This document shows, in pieces, positions 8,848-15,347 of a DNA stretch of 25,601 bases (position 1 is the first letter of the stretch; the number at the start of each line of letters is the position of its first letter). Source of the stretch: Fontivivens sp964399735 (GTDB lineage Bacteria > Zhuqueibacterota > Zhuqueibacteria > Residuimicrobiales > Krinioviventaceae); contig CAYNSO010000049.1 of assembly GCA_964399735.1 (NCBI GenBank), positions 1 to 25,601 on the forward strand, in the 5' to 3' direction. The notes below the pieces were generated by a model. It was not told the DNA's origin, searched no databases, and saw only the letters and a list, made by a program, of their open reading frames with translations. A program made the position numbers and the translations under genes.

Positions 8848-8902
8848 CAAGTCTCCAGCCGGAGGCTGGTAATATGCGCTCCAGGCCGGGAGACTTGGAG
8901 CG
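8848..8902. repeat. GC-rich nested palindromic element between convergent genes
   Basis: CAAGTCTCC (8848-8856) pairs with GGAGACTTG (8889-8897). Inside it CCAGCC (8855-8860) pairs with GGCTGG (8864-8869) over a 3-nt loop. An alternative stem is CGCTCCA (8877-8883) with TGGAGCG (8896-8902). These pairings are partly exclusive. The element is far more GC-rich than its surroundings. It lies between the convergent PorV-like gene and vapC, so it may terminate transcription, but its complexity suggests a REP-like mobile repeat. Confidence 0.6.
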
Positions 8903-8950
8903 AGGTAAATTATTATATGGATGCCCGCAGTTCCCCCTGCATTTTTTATG

Positions 8951-9346
8951 TTACCAGATTGTTTTGATATGTTTACTCTTGAGTAAATTCTGGTCTGCCG
9001 TTACCAGGGGTGCATTGTAGATCGTGGCAGTAGCGCAAATAATTCTATCGGCGGGATCCTGGTTTATCTCTTCCGGCAAGGAAACGGATAATTCCGCTAT
9101 TTCCGGTGAAATGCCTGTAAATATATAATGGTTGGCTGCTTTCAGTAAATTTATAAATTCCAAATATGTAGCATCAATTTTCAGCCGGTTTTTCCGCATC
9201 AGCATGGCTATTTCCCATAAAGATATATCACAAAAGATGATCCCGTCACTGTGGTTGGCTGTTTGTATTGCTTCCCGTGCTTTTTTGCTCAGTAATTCCG
9301 GCTGCAGGGCGTCTCGTATAATAATATGCGTATCAACCGTTATCAT
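8951..9346 (-). CDS. vapC: PIN-domain toxin, VapC type
   Basis: The product has 131 residues and is a complete PIN domain. The acidic residues expected for the metal-dependent RNase site are Asp5 (MITVDTHIII), Glu45 (SLWEIAML), Asp100 (DPADRIICATA) and Asp118 (LVTADQNLL). Family members cleave RNA, often tRNA, and are neutralised by a small partner. Its start codon overlaps the stop of the upstream antitoxin gene by four bases (ATGA), so translation is probably coupled. The length is normal and no catalytic residue is missing, so the toxin looks intact. The target RNA cannot be predicted from sequence. Confidence 0.9.
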   Translation of the reverse strand: MITVDTHIIIRDALQPELLSKKAREAIQTANHSDGIIFCDISLWEIAMLMRKNRLKIDATYLEFINLLKAANHYIFTGISPEIAELSVSLPEEINQDPADRIICATATIYNAPLVTADQNLLKSKHIKTIW

Positions 9347-9576
9347 TCCTGCGCTGCCTTCCAGACAGTATTGAGCGGAGAAATGACGTCGCCAATGACG
9401 GCATTTTCCCGCAATTCGAATAATTTTTGCCGGGCAACATCCCTGCTGAAATCGGGCGGTACCAGTTTGGCAATCACTTTACCCCGCGATGTAATATCTA
9501 TGACTGAGCCATGTTCAACTTTTTTGAGTATTTTTTTGAAATTAGCCCGTAAATCGCTAACTGCTATTGTGTCCAT
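9343..9576 (-). CDS. Phd/YefM-type antitoxin
   Basis: The start at 9576 has GGAGAG four bases upstream (9586-9581) and gives 77 residues. The earlier ATG at 9606 lacks a ribosome-binding site and lies in the promoter dyad. The N-terminus MDTIAVSDLRANFKKILKKV and the following GSVIDITSRGKVIAKLVP are the DNA-binding fold of the Phd/YefM family. The C-terminal 25 residues, which would wrap the toxin, are less conserved. It presumably binds and inhibits the downstream PIN toxin and represses its own promoter together with it. The four-base overlap with vapC and the inverted repeat at 9598-9620 both fit. Confidence 0.88.
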   Translation of the reverse strand: MDTIAVSDLRANFKKILKKVEHGSVIDITSRGKVIAKLVPPDFSRDVARQKLFELRENAVIGDVISPLNTVWKAAQE

Positions 9577-9597
9577 ATAACTCTCCAGAAACAATAA

Positions 9598-9639
9598 TTT
9601 GTACAATTCAAACGTACAAAAAATTTGCTAGTTATGCAA
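9598..9639 (-). promoter_or_regulatory. Toxin-antitoxin promoter with overlapping operator dyad
   Basis: On the minus strand, TTGCAT (9639-9634) and TACGTT (9616-9611) are 17 bp apart and form a plausible, weak -35/-10 pair. A perfect 7-bp inverted repeat, TTTGTAC (9598-9604) and GTACAAA (9614-9620) with a 9-bp centre, covers the -10 element. It lies 22 bp upstream of the antitoxin start. This is where Phd/YefM-type antitoxins normally bind to autoregulate. Confidence 0.5.
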
Positions 9640-9956
9640 GCATTTTATTGCCGGTGCGGGGATTGTTATTCCGGCAAAATACAGAACAGGCGGTGGCCTC
9701 TCGCTGTAAATAATATTATTGTTTTGGTTCTATATTGTTTGTTGTGGGGAATTCTCACTCTATTTTAGGAACATGAATTCAGTCATATCAGTTATCAAGA
9801 CCGGGTTAATGAAACTTTGATAAATATCATTAATTACATTAAACTTGTGTTTAAAGAAATATATTGCCCGCCACCCATAGAAACAAATTTTTAAAATTAA
9901 AAATTATCAAGAATAAACTGCTATCAATAAGCGTCATAATAACAATTGTTTGAATG

Positions 9957-10038
9957 CTTTTCTCTGCGTTCCCGGCGACCTCTGCGGTAAAACATAAGAA
10001 AGAAACCGCAAAGCAAACATAGGACACAGAGAAAAAAG
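9957..10038. repeat. Inverted-repeat intergenic element, copy 1
   Basis: The left arm at 9962-9988 (CTCTGCGTT..., ending CTCTGCGGT) is matched in inverted orientation by 10005-10031 (ACCGCAAAG..., ending CACAGAG). The arms are 27 nt each and imperfect in the middle, with a 16-nt centre. The outer flanks CTTTT and AAAAAG extend the match. It resembles a miniature inverted-repeat or REP-like element. A related, more degenerate copy lies at 18722-18787. Confidence 0.5.
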
Positions 10039-10347
10039 AGAAGCGTTGTTCAAGTCCTTTTTGTTTATAAGTGAAAATGCAATTAACCTTCTTTTTTGCC
10101 TTTAATATTTTTAAAGCAATAAATAATTGTTAAAAATTACCCACAAAAAAGCCATATAGAACTCTATTTTGGGTAATTTTGGAATATTGTTTTCTTTTCT
10201 GATTTTGACTAAAAGCGATAGGGTGGTACCCTGGCGCGCACAAAACAACAGGGGTTGCACCTCTCCCGCTATACCTGGCGTTGCCGGGGAAAAAGAATTG
10301 CGCAATGCCATCAGTAATATCCGGAGCGCCCTTGAAATGATAAATTA
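10039..10347. other. Non-coding stretch with a GC-rich patch, possible relic
   Basis: The flanks are very AT-rich, but 10220-10330 is clearly richer in G and C, with GGGTGGTACC, GCGCGC and GCCGGGG runs. Short frames exist on both strands (up to about 79 codons, minus strand), but none has a ribosome-binding site, a family motif or a consistent start. I read the patch as a repeat or a degraded gene fragment, not an active gene. Confidence 0.3.
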
Positions 10348-10380
10348 AAAAAGGTGAAGGGACGTTCAATTCACCTTTTT
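10348..10380 (+). terminator. Hairpin resembling an intrinsic terminator
   Basis: AAAAAGGTGAA (10348-10358) pairs perfectly with TTCACCTTTTT (10370-10380) across an 11-nt loop. The T-run favours the plus strand, and the A-run allows the minus strand too. There is no recognisable gene directly upstream on either side, which makes it an orphan. It may end an undetected small RNA in the GC-rich patch before it, or be a leftover of the relic. Confidence 0.55.
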
Positions 10381-10614
10381 CTAATGAAATAATTCATATT
10401 TATATTGCATATTTCCAGGAAATTTTATTACTTGTAATACCATTAAACATTTAATATTGGACTTTTTTGGCGAAAAAATTTTTTTGAATATTTTTAATCT
10501 TTTTTTTTAACAATTTATGTGCAGCTGTTTAAGAGCAGAGTTGTAAATTATTTGTTCCTGAAAAATAGTTTTGACAAAAAGGATACCCTGTGAGATCAGT
10601 TAATGCAAGAGTAA

Positions 10615-11547
10615 ATGGAAATGTGGTTTAAAAAAATTATCGAGCGCACGAGAGATTTTGCAAATAAAATAAATACATTTCTCAATCGACCATACCCATA
10701 TTATAATGACATCTTGGTTTATATCAAATTTGCATTGGGTATTGGCTTTTTTGTTTTCCTGTTTTTATTTCTTTTCAGACCATTTAGCGATGGAGAGGTT
10801 CATAATAATTATTTAGCATTATTATTTTCCCTGGGGTATGGTATTGTTACTTTTATAATTATGATGATCAATTGGTTTGTTCTGTCCAGAATATTCCCCA
10901 AAATTTTTTGTGAAAAGAATTGGAAAGTAAAAAATGAAATTTTATTTGTCTGGTGGTTGATTTTTGTTATTGGATTGGGGAATTTATTATTTAGTAATCT
11001 ATCAGGTGATAATGATTTGTCGTTTTTCTCGATCATTCAAATGGAGGGATACACATTTTTAATAGGTGCAATGATAACAACCTTTGCCATAACGCTTGAA
11101 TTCAATTTGGTGCTAAAAAAGGATCTGGCTGCGACTCAAAAAATGAACGAAATCCTTCAAGCAAAGCGTAATATATTTGAAAAAGATAAATCAAAAGATA
11201 TTGTTCAATTGACGTCTGATAACGGCAAAGAAAAAGTCAGGGTCAATCAATCAGATCTTTTGTTTATTCGATCTGCGGATAATTATGTTCAAGTGTCTGT
11301 TTACTTGAAAGATACAGTTAAAATAGTCTTGTTGAGAAGCAGCTTGAAAAGAGTAGAAAAATTATTAAAAGGAAATTTAAATATACAACGCTGCCATCGT
11401 GCCTATTTGGTGAATGTTGATAATATTGATCATGTTGCCGGCAATACCCAGGGTTATAAATTATCATTTAAAAAAACGGATATAATGGTGCCTGTTTCCA
11501 GAAATTATTCTAAAAAAATAAAGCAAAAGATTTTAAATTTTGAATGA
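10615..11547 (+). CDS. Membrane-bound LytTR transcription regulator
   Basis: The product has 310 residues; a second ATG at 10621 is equally possible and neither has a strong ribosome-binding site. Four hydrophobic helices lie at about 34-56, 65-90, 108-128 and 136-160, followed by a polar, probably coiled linker (165-200). A LytTR DNA-binding domain fills about 204-305, with DLLFIRSADNYVQVSV, IQRCHRAYLVNV and VPVSRNYSKK, all typical conserved blocks. There is no receiver domain and no histidine kinase nearby, so it appears to be a one-component regulator that senses something in or across the inner membrane. LytTR domains bind pairs of direct repeats spaced about two helical turns apart, and such a pair occurs at 11601-11640. 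The TonB-dependent receptor downstream is therefore the likely target. The signal is unknown. Confidence 0.85.
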   Translation: MEMWFKKIIERTRDFANKINTFLNRPYPYYNDILVYIKFALGIGFFVFLFLFLFRPFSDGEVHNNYLALLFSLGYGIVTFIIMMINWFVLSRIFPKIFCEKNWKVKNEILFVWWLIFVIGLGNLLFSNLSGDNDLSFFSIIQMEGYTFLIGAMITTFAITLEFNLVLKKDLAATQKMNEILQAKRNIFEKDKSKDIVQLTSDNGKEKVRVNQSDLLFIRSADNYVQVSVYLKDTVKIVLLRSSLKRVEKLLKGNLNIQRCHRAYLVNVDNIDHVAGNTQGYKLSFKKTDIMVPVSRNYSKKIKQKILNFE

Positions 11548-11600
11548 TTGAAAATAAGGCGGGAAATTTATTTTTATACTCTTTCCTTAATAATTTTTCA

Positions 11601-11640
11601 ATGCCGTTTACCCCAAAAATTTGCATTCTGTCCCAAAACT
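11601..11640 (+). promoter_or_regulatory. Phased direct repeats, candidate LytTR operator
   Basis: Two 20-bp units are head to tail, 11601-11620 and 11621-11640, with 13 of 20 positions identical. The shared core is TGC..T.T..CCCAAAA, the CCCAAAA parts starting at 11612 and 11632. A 20-bp period places both on the same DNA face. The pair lies about 77 bp upstream of the TonB receptor start and directly after the LytTR gene. An 8-bp palindrome TTGCGCAA follows (11673-11680), of unknown meaning. Confidence 0.5.
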
Positions 11641-11716
11641 CTCAACAAATGAGTTGTACTTTTGTATATTGTTTGCGCAATAAAATATCAACAATTACAA
11701 ATTACGGAGGAATAGC

Positions 11717-14095
11717 ATGAAGCGATTGTTTGCTGTATTAATTATTTGTTTCTTTTCTATAACAATAGCATGGTGCCAGGTTGGAAGTATTCGGGGGACT
11801 GTTTTGGATAAAGAGAGTAAACAGCCCCTCATAGGAGTAAATGTTATAATAGAAGGGACACAGCAAGGCGACGCCACAGATATTGAGGGTAGCTTTTTCA
11901 TACAAAATGTACCTGTTGGAACTTTTACATTGAGATTTTCTTTTATTGGTTATGAGAAAAAACTAATCCCGGATATTGTTGTAAAATCTAATAAAGCAAG
12001 TTATGTAAACGCCCAGTTATCCTTTGAAATAATTCAGGGTGAAGAAATTACCGTAACCACCGGTTATTTTGAAAAGCCGGATGATGCGCCGGTGAGCTTG
12101 CAAACGTTAAGTTATGAAGAGGTGCGCCGTTCACCGGGCTCACGTGAAGATGTCAGCCGCATGATTCAAAATGTAGCCGGCGTTAATCCCACCTCGGACG
12201 ACCGTAATGATCTTGTTGTCCGCGGTGGTAGCCCCACAGAAGTTTTGTACATGATCGATGATATCGAGATACCCAATCCCAACCATTTTGGCACACAGGG
12301 GGCCACAGGCGGGCCTATCAGCATGGTGAATGTTGAATTTGTTGAAAATATTGATTTCATGGCCGGTGGTTTCACTGCAAACTATGGTCATAAATCATCC
12401 GGGGTCGTTGATATTCTCTTCAGAGAGGGTAATCGTCTTGGCTATAATGGCAAGCTGGATTTTAATTTTGGCGGCGCTGGTGGTTATTGTGAAGGTCCGC
12501 TGCGTAACAATCGCGGATCCTTTCTGGTGGGAATTCATCGCAGTTTTCTTGATTTTCTCGAAGGTGTGCTTGATTATGGCGGTGTACCTGTCTATTCAAA
12601 TCTTCAGGGAAAACTGGTATATGATTTGAATACCAATCATCAATGGTCGTTATTATGGATTGGCGGAGACGACCGAATTAAAATCGATTACGACCTTGAT
12701 GTGAATGATTTTGAAACCGGGAAAGTTGATTCGGTTGATTATTATGACGTCGATTTTCGATCCAGACAGATAACAGTTGGTTCGAGTTTGCGTTCACTGT
12801 GGAGTAAAAATTTTTACACCAGGTTGATCCTTTCCCATTCGTATAATTACTTTAATATAGATAATGATGCAACTGAAATATCCGGCTTTCACAATAATAG
12901 CAACAACCTTCAACAGAAAAAAGAGATTCGAACAGCAGACTCGTTTGATAATACATCGACAGAGCAGATTTCATCAATAAAATTAAATGGGAACTGGTTT
13001 TTAGGCAAATCAAATACCTTATCTTTTGGCACATATACGAATTTTTATCAGTTCGATCATAACATCAAATTTCAACCTTTCTATCAGGGCCAATTCGATA
13101 TGTACGGGCAGATCATTAAAGGCGGGTTTACAAGAATAAAACAAAATATGACACCTGAAATTGGCATTTTTGCAAATTATAAGCAACGATTTTGGCATCG
13201 GTTTGTGTATAATATTGGCGCGCGATATGATTATTTCAAGCTGTTAAATTCAAAAAGCTTTAGCCCTCGTTTCAACCTGCTCTATAATGCAACGCATCGT
13301 TTGACATTACAAACTGGGATTGGCCGCTACTATCAAAGACCTGAATTTTTGAATATTACAGCCCATCCATCAAATAAAGAAAATTTGACAAATTTTAGCT
13401 GCGACCATTACATTATCGGCATGAATTATCTGGTAACGCCATCAACAAGATTAACGGTTGAAGTATATCATAAAAAATACTCCGATTACCCGGCGCTTGC
13501 TGACAGCGGTTATGAAATGATTTCCCTGGCAAACCGGGGCGCAGATTATGGGGGCAGCAGTTATATTGAGCGCTTGACAAGCGCAGGCGCCGGAAAAGCT
13601 AACGGCCTGGAATTGATGGTACAGAAAAAGCTGGTTGATAATTTTTATGGGTTGGCTTCATACTCTTATTCTATTATCAAACATAAAGCGCTTGATGGTG
13701 TTTTTCGAAACGGGGCTTTTGATAATCGCCATGTTTGTAATCTAGTCATGGGATACCGGTTAAACAAGTCCTGGGAATTCAGCTTTAAATGGCGCTATGC
13801 CGGGGGAGCGCCTTATACACCTTATGACCGGGAAGCCTCTATTCGCGCCGGCAGAGGTAATTTGGACTTGAATAGTATTAATGAAAAACGATTTGATCCA
13901 TACCACCGGTTGGACCTGCGCCTGGATCGCCGTGAATTTCACAAGAAAACTACAGTTATTTATTACTTGTCCCTTGAGAATATATATAACCGTAAAAATA
14001 TTCTTTCTCAATATTGGAACCAGTCGCAGCAAAAAACCGGGTACTATTATCAAAGTGGTTTGTCTTTTATAGGAGGGATGAGCATTGAATTTTAG
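11717..14095 (+). CDS. TonB-dependent outer-membrane receptor
   Basis: GGAGG (11706-11710) lies six bases before the ATG. The product has 792 residues: signal peptide 1-20, a carboxypeptidase-regulatory-like domain at about 24-106 (SIRGTVLDKESKQPLIGVNV, then GSFFIQNVPVGTFTLRFSFI), a plug at about 118-236 (SREDVSRMIQNVAGV, then DLVVRGGSPTEVLYMIDDIE, then GHKSSGVVDI), and a barrel to the C-terminal SGLSFIGGMSIEF with a terminal phenylalanine. At about 550 residues the barrel is of ordinary length for the shorter receptors. These receptors import bulky substrates such as siderophores, glycans or peptides using TonB energy. No SusD partner or substrate-specific enzyme is adjacent, so the substrate cannot be named. 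The preceding direct repeats and LytTR regulator suggest dedicated regulation. Confidence 0.92.
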   Translation: MKRLFAVLIICFFSITIAWCQVGSIRGTVLDKESKQPLIGVNVIIEGTQQGDATDIEGSFFIQNVPVGTFTLRFSFIGYEKKLIPDIVVKSNKASYVNAQLSFEIIQGEEITVTTGYFEKPDDAPVSLQTLSYEEVRRSPGSREDVSRMIQNVAGVNPTSDDRNDLVVRGGSPTEVLYMIDDIEIPNPNHFGTQGATGGPISMVNVEFVENIDFMAGGFTANYGHKSSGVVDILFREGNRLGYNGKLDFNFGGAGGYCEGPLRNNRGSFLVGIHRSFLDFLEGVLDYGGVPVYSNLQGKLVYDLNTNHQWSLLWIGGDDRIKIDYDLDVNDFETGKVDSVDYYDVDFRSRQITVGSSLRSLWSKNFYTRLILSHSYNYFNIDNDATEISGFHNNSNNLQQKKEIRTADSFDNTSTEQISSIKLNGNWFLGKSNTLSFGTYTNFYQFDHNIKFQPFYQGQFDMYGQIIKGGFTRIKQNMTPEIGIFANYKQRFWHRFVYNIGARYDYFKLLNSKSFSPRFNLLYNATHRLTLQTGIGRYYQRPEFLNITAHPSNKENLTNFSCDHYIIGMNYLVTPSTRLTVEVYHKKYSDYPALADSGYEMISLANRGADYGGSSYIERLTSAGAGKANGLELMVQKKLVDNFYGLASYSYSIIKHKALDGVFRNGAFDNRHVCNLVMGYRLNKSWEFSFKWRYAGGAPYTPYDREASIRAGRGNLDLNSINEKRFDPYHRLDLRLDRREFHKKTTVIYYLSLENIYNRKNILSQYWNQSQQKTGYYYQSGLSFIGGMSIEF

Positions 14096-14330
14096 TCAAG
14101 AAATCAGTTGGAGAGTTATATCAGGCAATTTTTCAATTTTTTGAGGACCTTGTCAGTTCAAAGCTGAATTATTATTTTTTTTAATTTGTTATCTCTCATG
14201 TTACCAATGATTTTTTATATTCTGCAACTGTAATCTGCAGATTCAGATTGGTGACGCGTCCCGACAAAACAGTTTTAGTAATTCTCTTGATAAATAGATA
14301 CATGAATGAATATGCGGGTTGAAATAGCGC
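14096..14330. other. Intergenic region after TonB receptor
   Basis: This AT-rich stretch has no gene and no strong terminator of its own. The bidirectional hairpin at 14343-14372, inside the repeated tRNA segment, probably also ends transcription coming from the receptor gene. Confidence 0.4.
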
Positions 14331-14342
14331 CCCCCATAAACC

Positions 14343-14372
14343 AAAAAAGCCCCAAATGAATGGGGCTTTTTT
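14343..14372. terminator. Bidirectional terminator, left copy
   Basis: AAAAAAGCCCC (14343-14353) pairs perfectly with GGGGCTTTTTT (14362-14372) over an 8-nt loop. The sequence is symmetric enough to work on both strands. Here it can end the TonB receptor transcript (plus strand). On the minus strand it follows the truncated tRNA. Confidence 0.8.
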
Positions 14373-14380
14373 AATCTGTG

Positions 14381-14442
14381 TGGGCCCGGTAGGATTTGAA
14401 CCTACAACCTGCGGATTATGAGTCCGTTGCTCTACCCTTGAG
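14381..14442 (-). pseudogene. Truncated tRNA(CAU), 5' end missing
   Basis: These 62 bases equal positions 11-72 of the intact tRNA at 16483-16554, including the CAU anticodon, the T arm and the acceptor 3' strand. The first ten bases (acceptor 5' strand and start of the D stem) are replaced by unrelated sequence beginning at 14443, which cannot pair with the acceptor 3' strand. It should not fold into a tRNA. It is best read as the left attachment scar of the cassette. Confidence 0.85.
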
Positions 14443-14675
14443 ATCGGGAGATCAGGTTATAACCAACATAATTTGAAATGTAAAAAAAAGGATAGGGTTA
14501 AAACGTCATCCTGTGTATTGCTGCTGTTGAACCAGGGGAGAAATTGATCATCCCGGGCTTGAACCTGAAATACAAAATTCAAGGGGACTGTTCACCTCGG
14601 CTTGATCATAGTAATGTATAAAAAACAATCCTTTAATGTTTGTGGAAAGTAATTTAACTCTGAGATAAAAAATCC
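14443..14675. other. Left non-coding arm of the cassette
   Basis: No gene is visible. The part 14520-14600 is less AT-rich and on the minus strand contains GGTTCAAGCCC, which loosely resembles a tRNA T-arm. I could not fold the rest into a cloverleaf. It may be a remnant of an earlier tRNA or of an integration event. Confidence 0.3.
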
Positions 14676-14703
14676 TTGCTTTTCTCCAAAAAAAGTTTAT
14701 AAT
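14676..14703 (+). promoter_or_regulatory. Promoter of the cassette gene pair
   Basis: TTGCTT (14676-14681) and a perfect TATAAT (14698-14703) are separated by 16 bp. The predicted transcription start is near 14710, about 30 bp before the nucleotidyltransferase ATG. This is one of the best housekeeping-type promoter matches in the window. Confidence 0.55.
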
Positions 14704-14715
14704 TATAGTTGAATT

Positions 14716-14728
14716 ACTCATATTGAGT
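14716..14728. promoter_or_regulatory. Small dyad between promoter and first cassette gene
   Basis: ACTCA and TGAGT flank a TAT centre, a 13-bp perfect dyad lying just after the predicted transcription start and 13 bp before the ATG at 14742. The position suits an autoregulatory operator, with the downstream winged-helix-like protein as an obvious candidate binder. The dyad is short, so chance is not excluded. Confidence 0.35.
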
Positions 14729-14741
14729 GGAATAAATACAA

Positions 14742-15347
14742 ATGAATATCAATCAAAACATCTTGATAGAAGCCCTTCAATTATTGGGTGGTATTCTTGA
14801 TCGCGACAAGCTGGCAAAACCGATCCATTTTGTGGTCTGCGGCGGATCTTCACTGCTCATGAAGGGACTGGTTGCCCGGACTACCCGTGATGTAGATATA
14901 ATCGCTTATATTTCTACTAAAGATAAACCCGGAGCATTACAATATGCAAGCGTCATACCTGATTTTTTAGCCAACGCCGCCTTGCGGGTGGCGGCTGATT
15001 TGGGACTGGATGCAAATTGGTTGAATACCGGACCTCGAAATTTATTACAGTACGGACTTCCGGAAGGTTTTATTGATCGTTTGCATACAAAGCATTATGG
15101 CAATAAATTAACAGTTTCCTTTATTGATCGCCTGGATCAAATACATTTTAAAGTGTATGCAGCAGTAGATACCGGGCCAGGACGCCATGTCAATGATCTG
15201 TTAGCGCTTCAACCAACAGGTGAAGAAATTGAACTTGCGGCCAAATGGACGCTGCTACAAGATCCCTCACCTGAATTTGCACAGTTACTAATATCTATGT
15301 TGAAAGCATTGCATTATGAATCCGTTATTGACAGACTTGAAAAGTAA
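14742..15347 (+). CDS. DUF6036-like nucleotidyltransferase
   Basis: The product has 201 residues. Residues 30-52 carry the nucleotidyltransferase core: FVVCGGSSLLMKGLVARTTR followed by DVDI, that is Gly34-Gly35-Ser36 and Asp50-x-Asp52, which in this superfamily hold the nucleotide and two metal ions. The later IDRLDQIHFKVYAAVDTG followed by NDLLAL fits the helical part where such proteins bind their partner or substrate. The length and the spacing match small stand-alone nucleotidyltransferases of the DUF6036 kind, which are related to AbiEii and MNT proteins of toxin-antitoxin and defence pairs. All visible catalytic residues are present. The last 32 bases overlap the next gene in another frame, so the two are probably co-translated. 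The ribosome-binding site is weak. The substrate (RNA, protein or small molecule) is unknown. Confidence 0.75.
   Translation: MNINQNILIEALQLLGGILDRDKLAKPIHFVVCGGSSLLMKGLVARTTRDVDIIAYISTKDKPGALQYASVIPDFLANAALRVAADLGLDANWLNTGPRNLLQYGLPEGFIDRLHTKHYGNKLTVSFIDRLDQIHFKVYAAVDTGPGRHVNDLLALQPTGEEIELAAKWTLLQDPSPEFAQLLISMLKALHYESVIDRLEK

Larger units (their letters stand above)
14331..14442. repeat. 112-bp direct repeat, left copy (attachment-site-like)
   Basis: This block is identical over 112 bp to 16433-16544, a fixed offset of 2,102 bp. It contains the intergenic lead CCCCCATAAACC, a terminator hairpin, and 62 bases of a tRNA gene. Identity stops abruptly on both sides: at 14330 (C versus T) and at 14443 (A versus C). 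Duplication of a tRNA 3' part together with downstream DNA is the usual footprint of site-specific integration at a tRNA. Confidence 0.85.

Noticed and set aside
10111..10369. Two overlapping minus-strand frames of 66 and 79 codons
   Set aside because: They are overlapping frames of the same DNA, with no ribosome-binding site and no recognisable motif. They are better explained by the GC-rich patch.
14520..14600. Possible second tRNA remnant with GGTTCAAGCCC on the minus strand
   Set aside because: The T-arm-like word is not supported by an anticodon or acceptor stem; no cloverleaf could be built.
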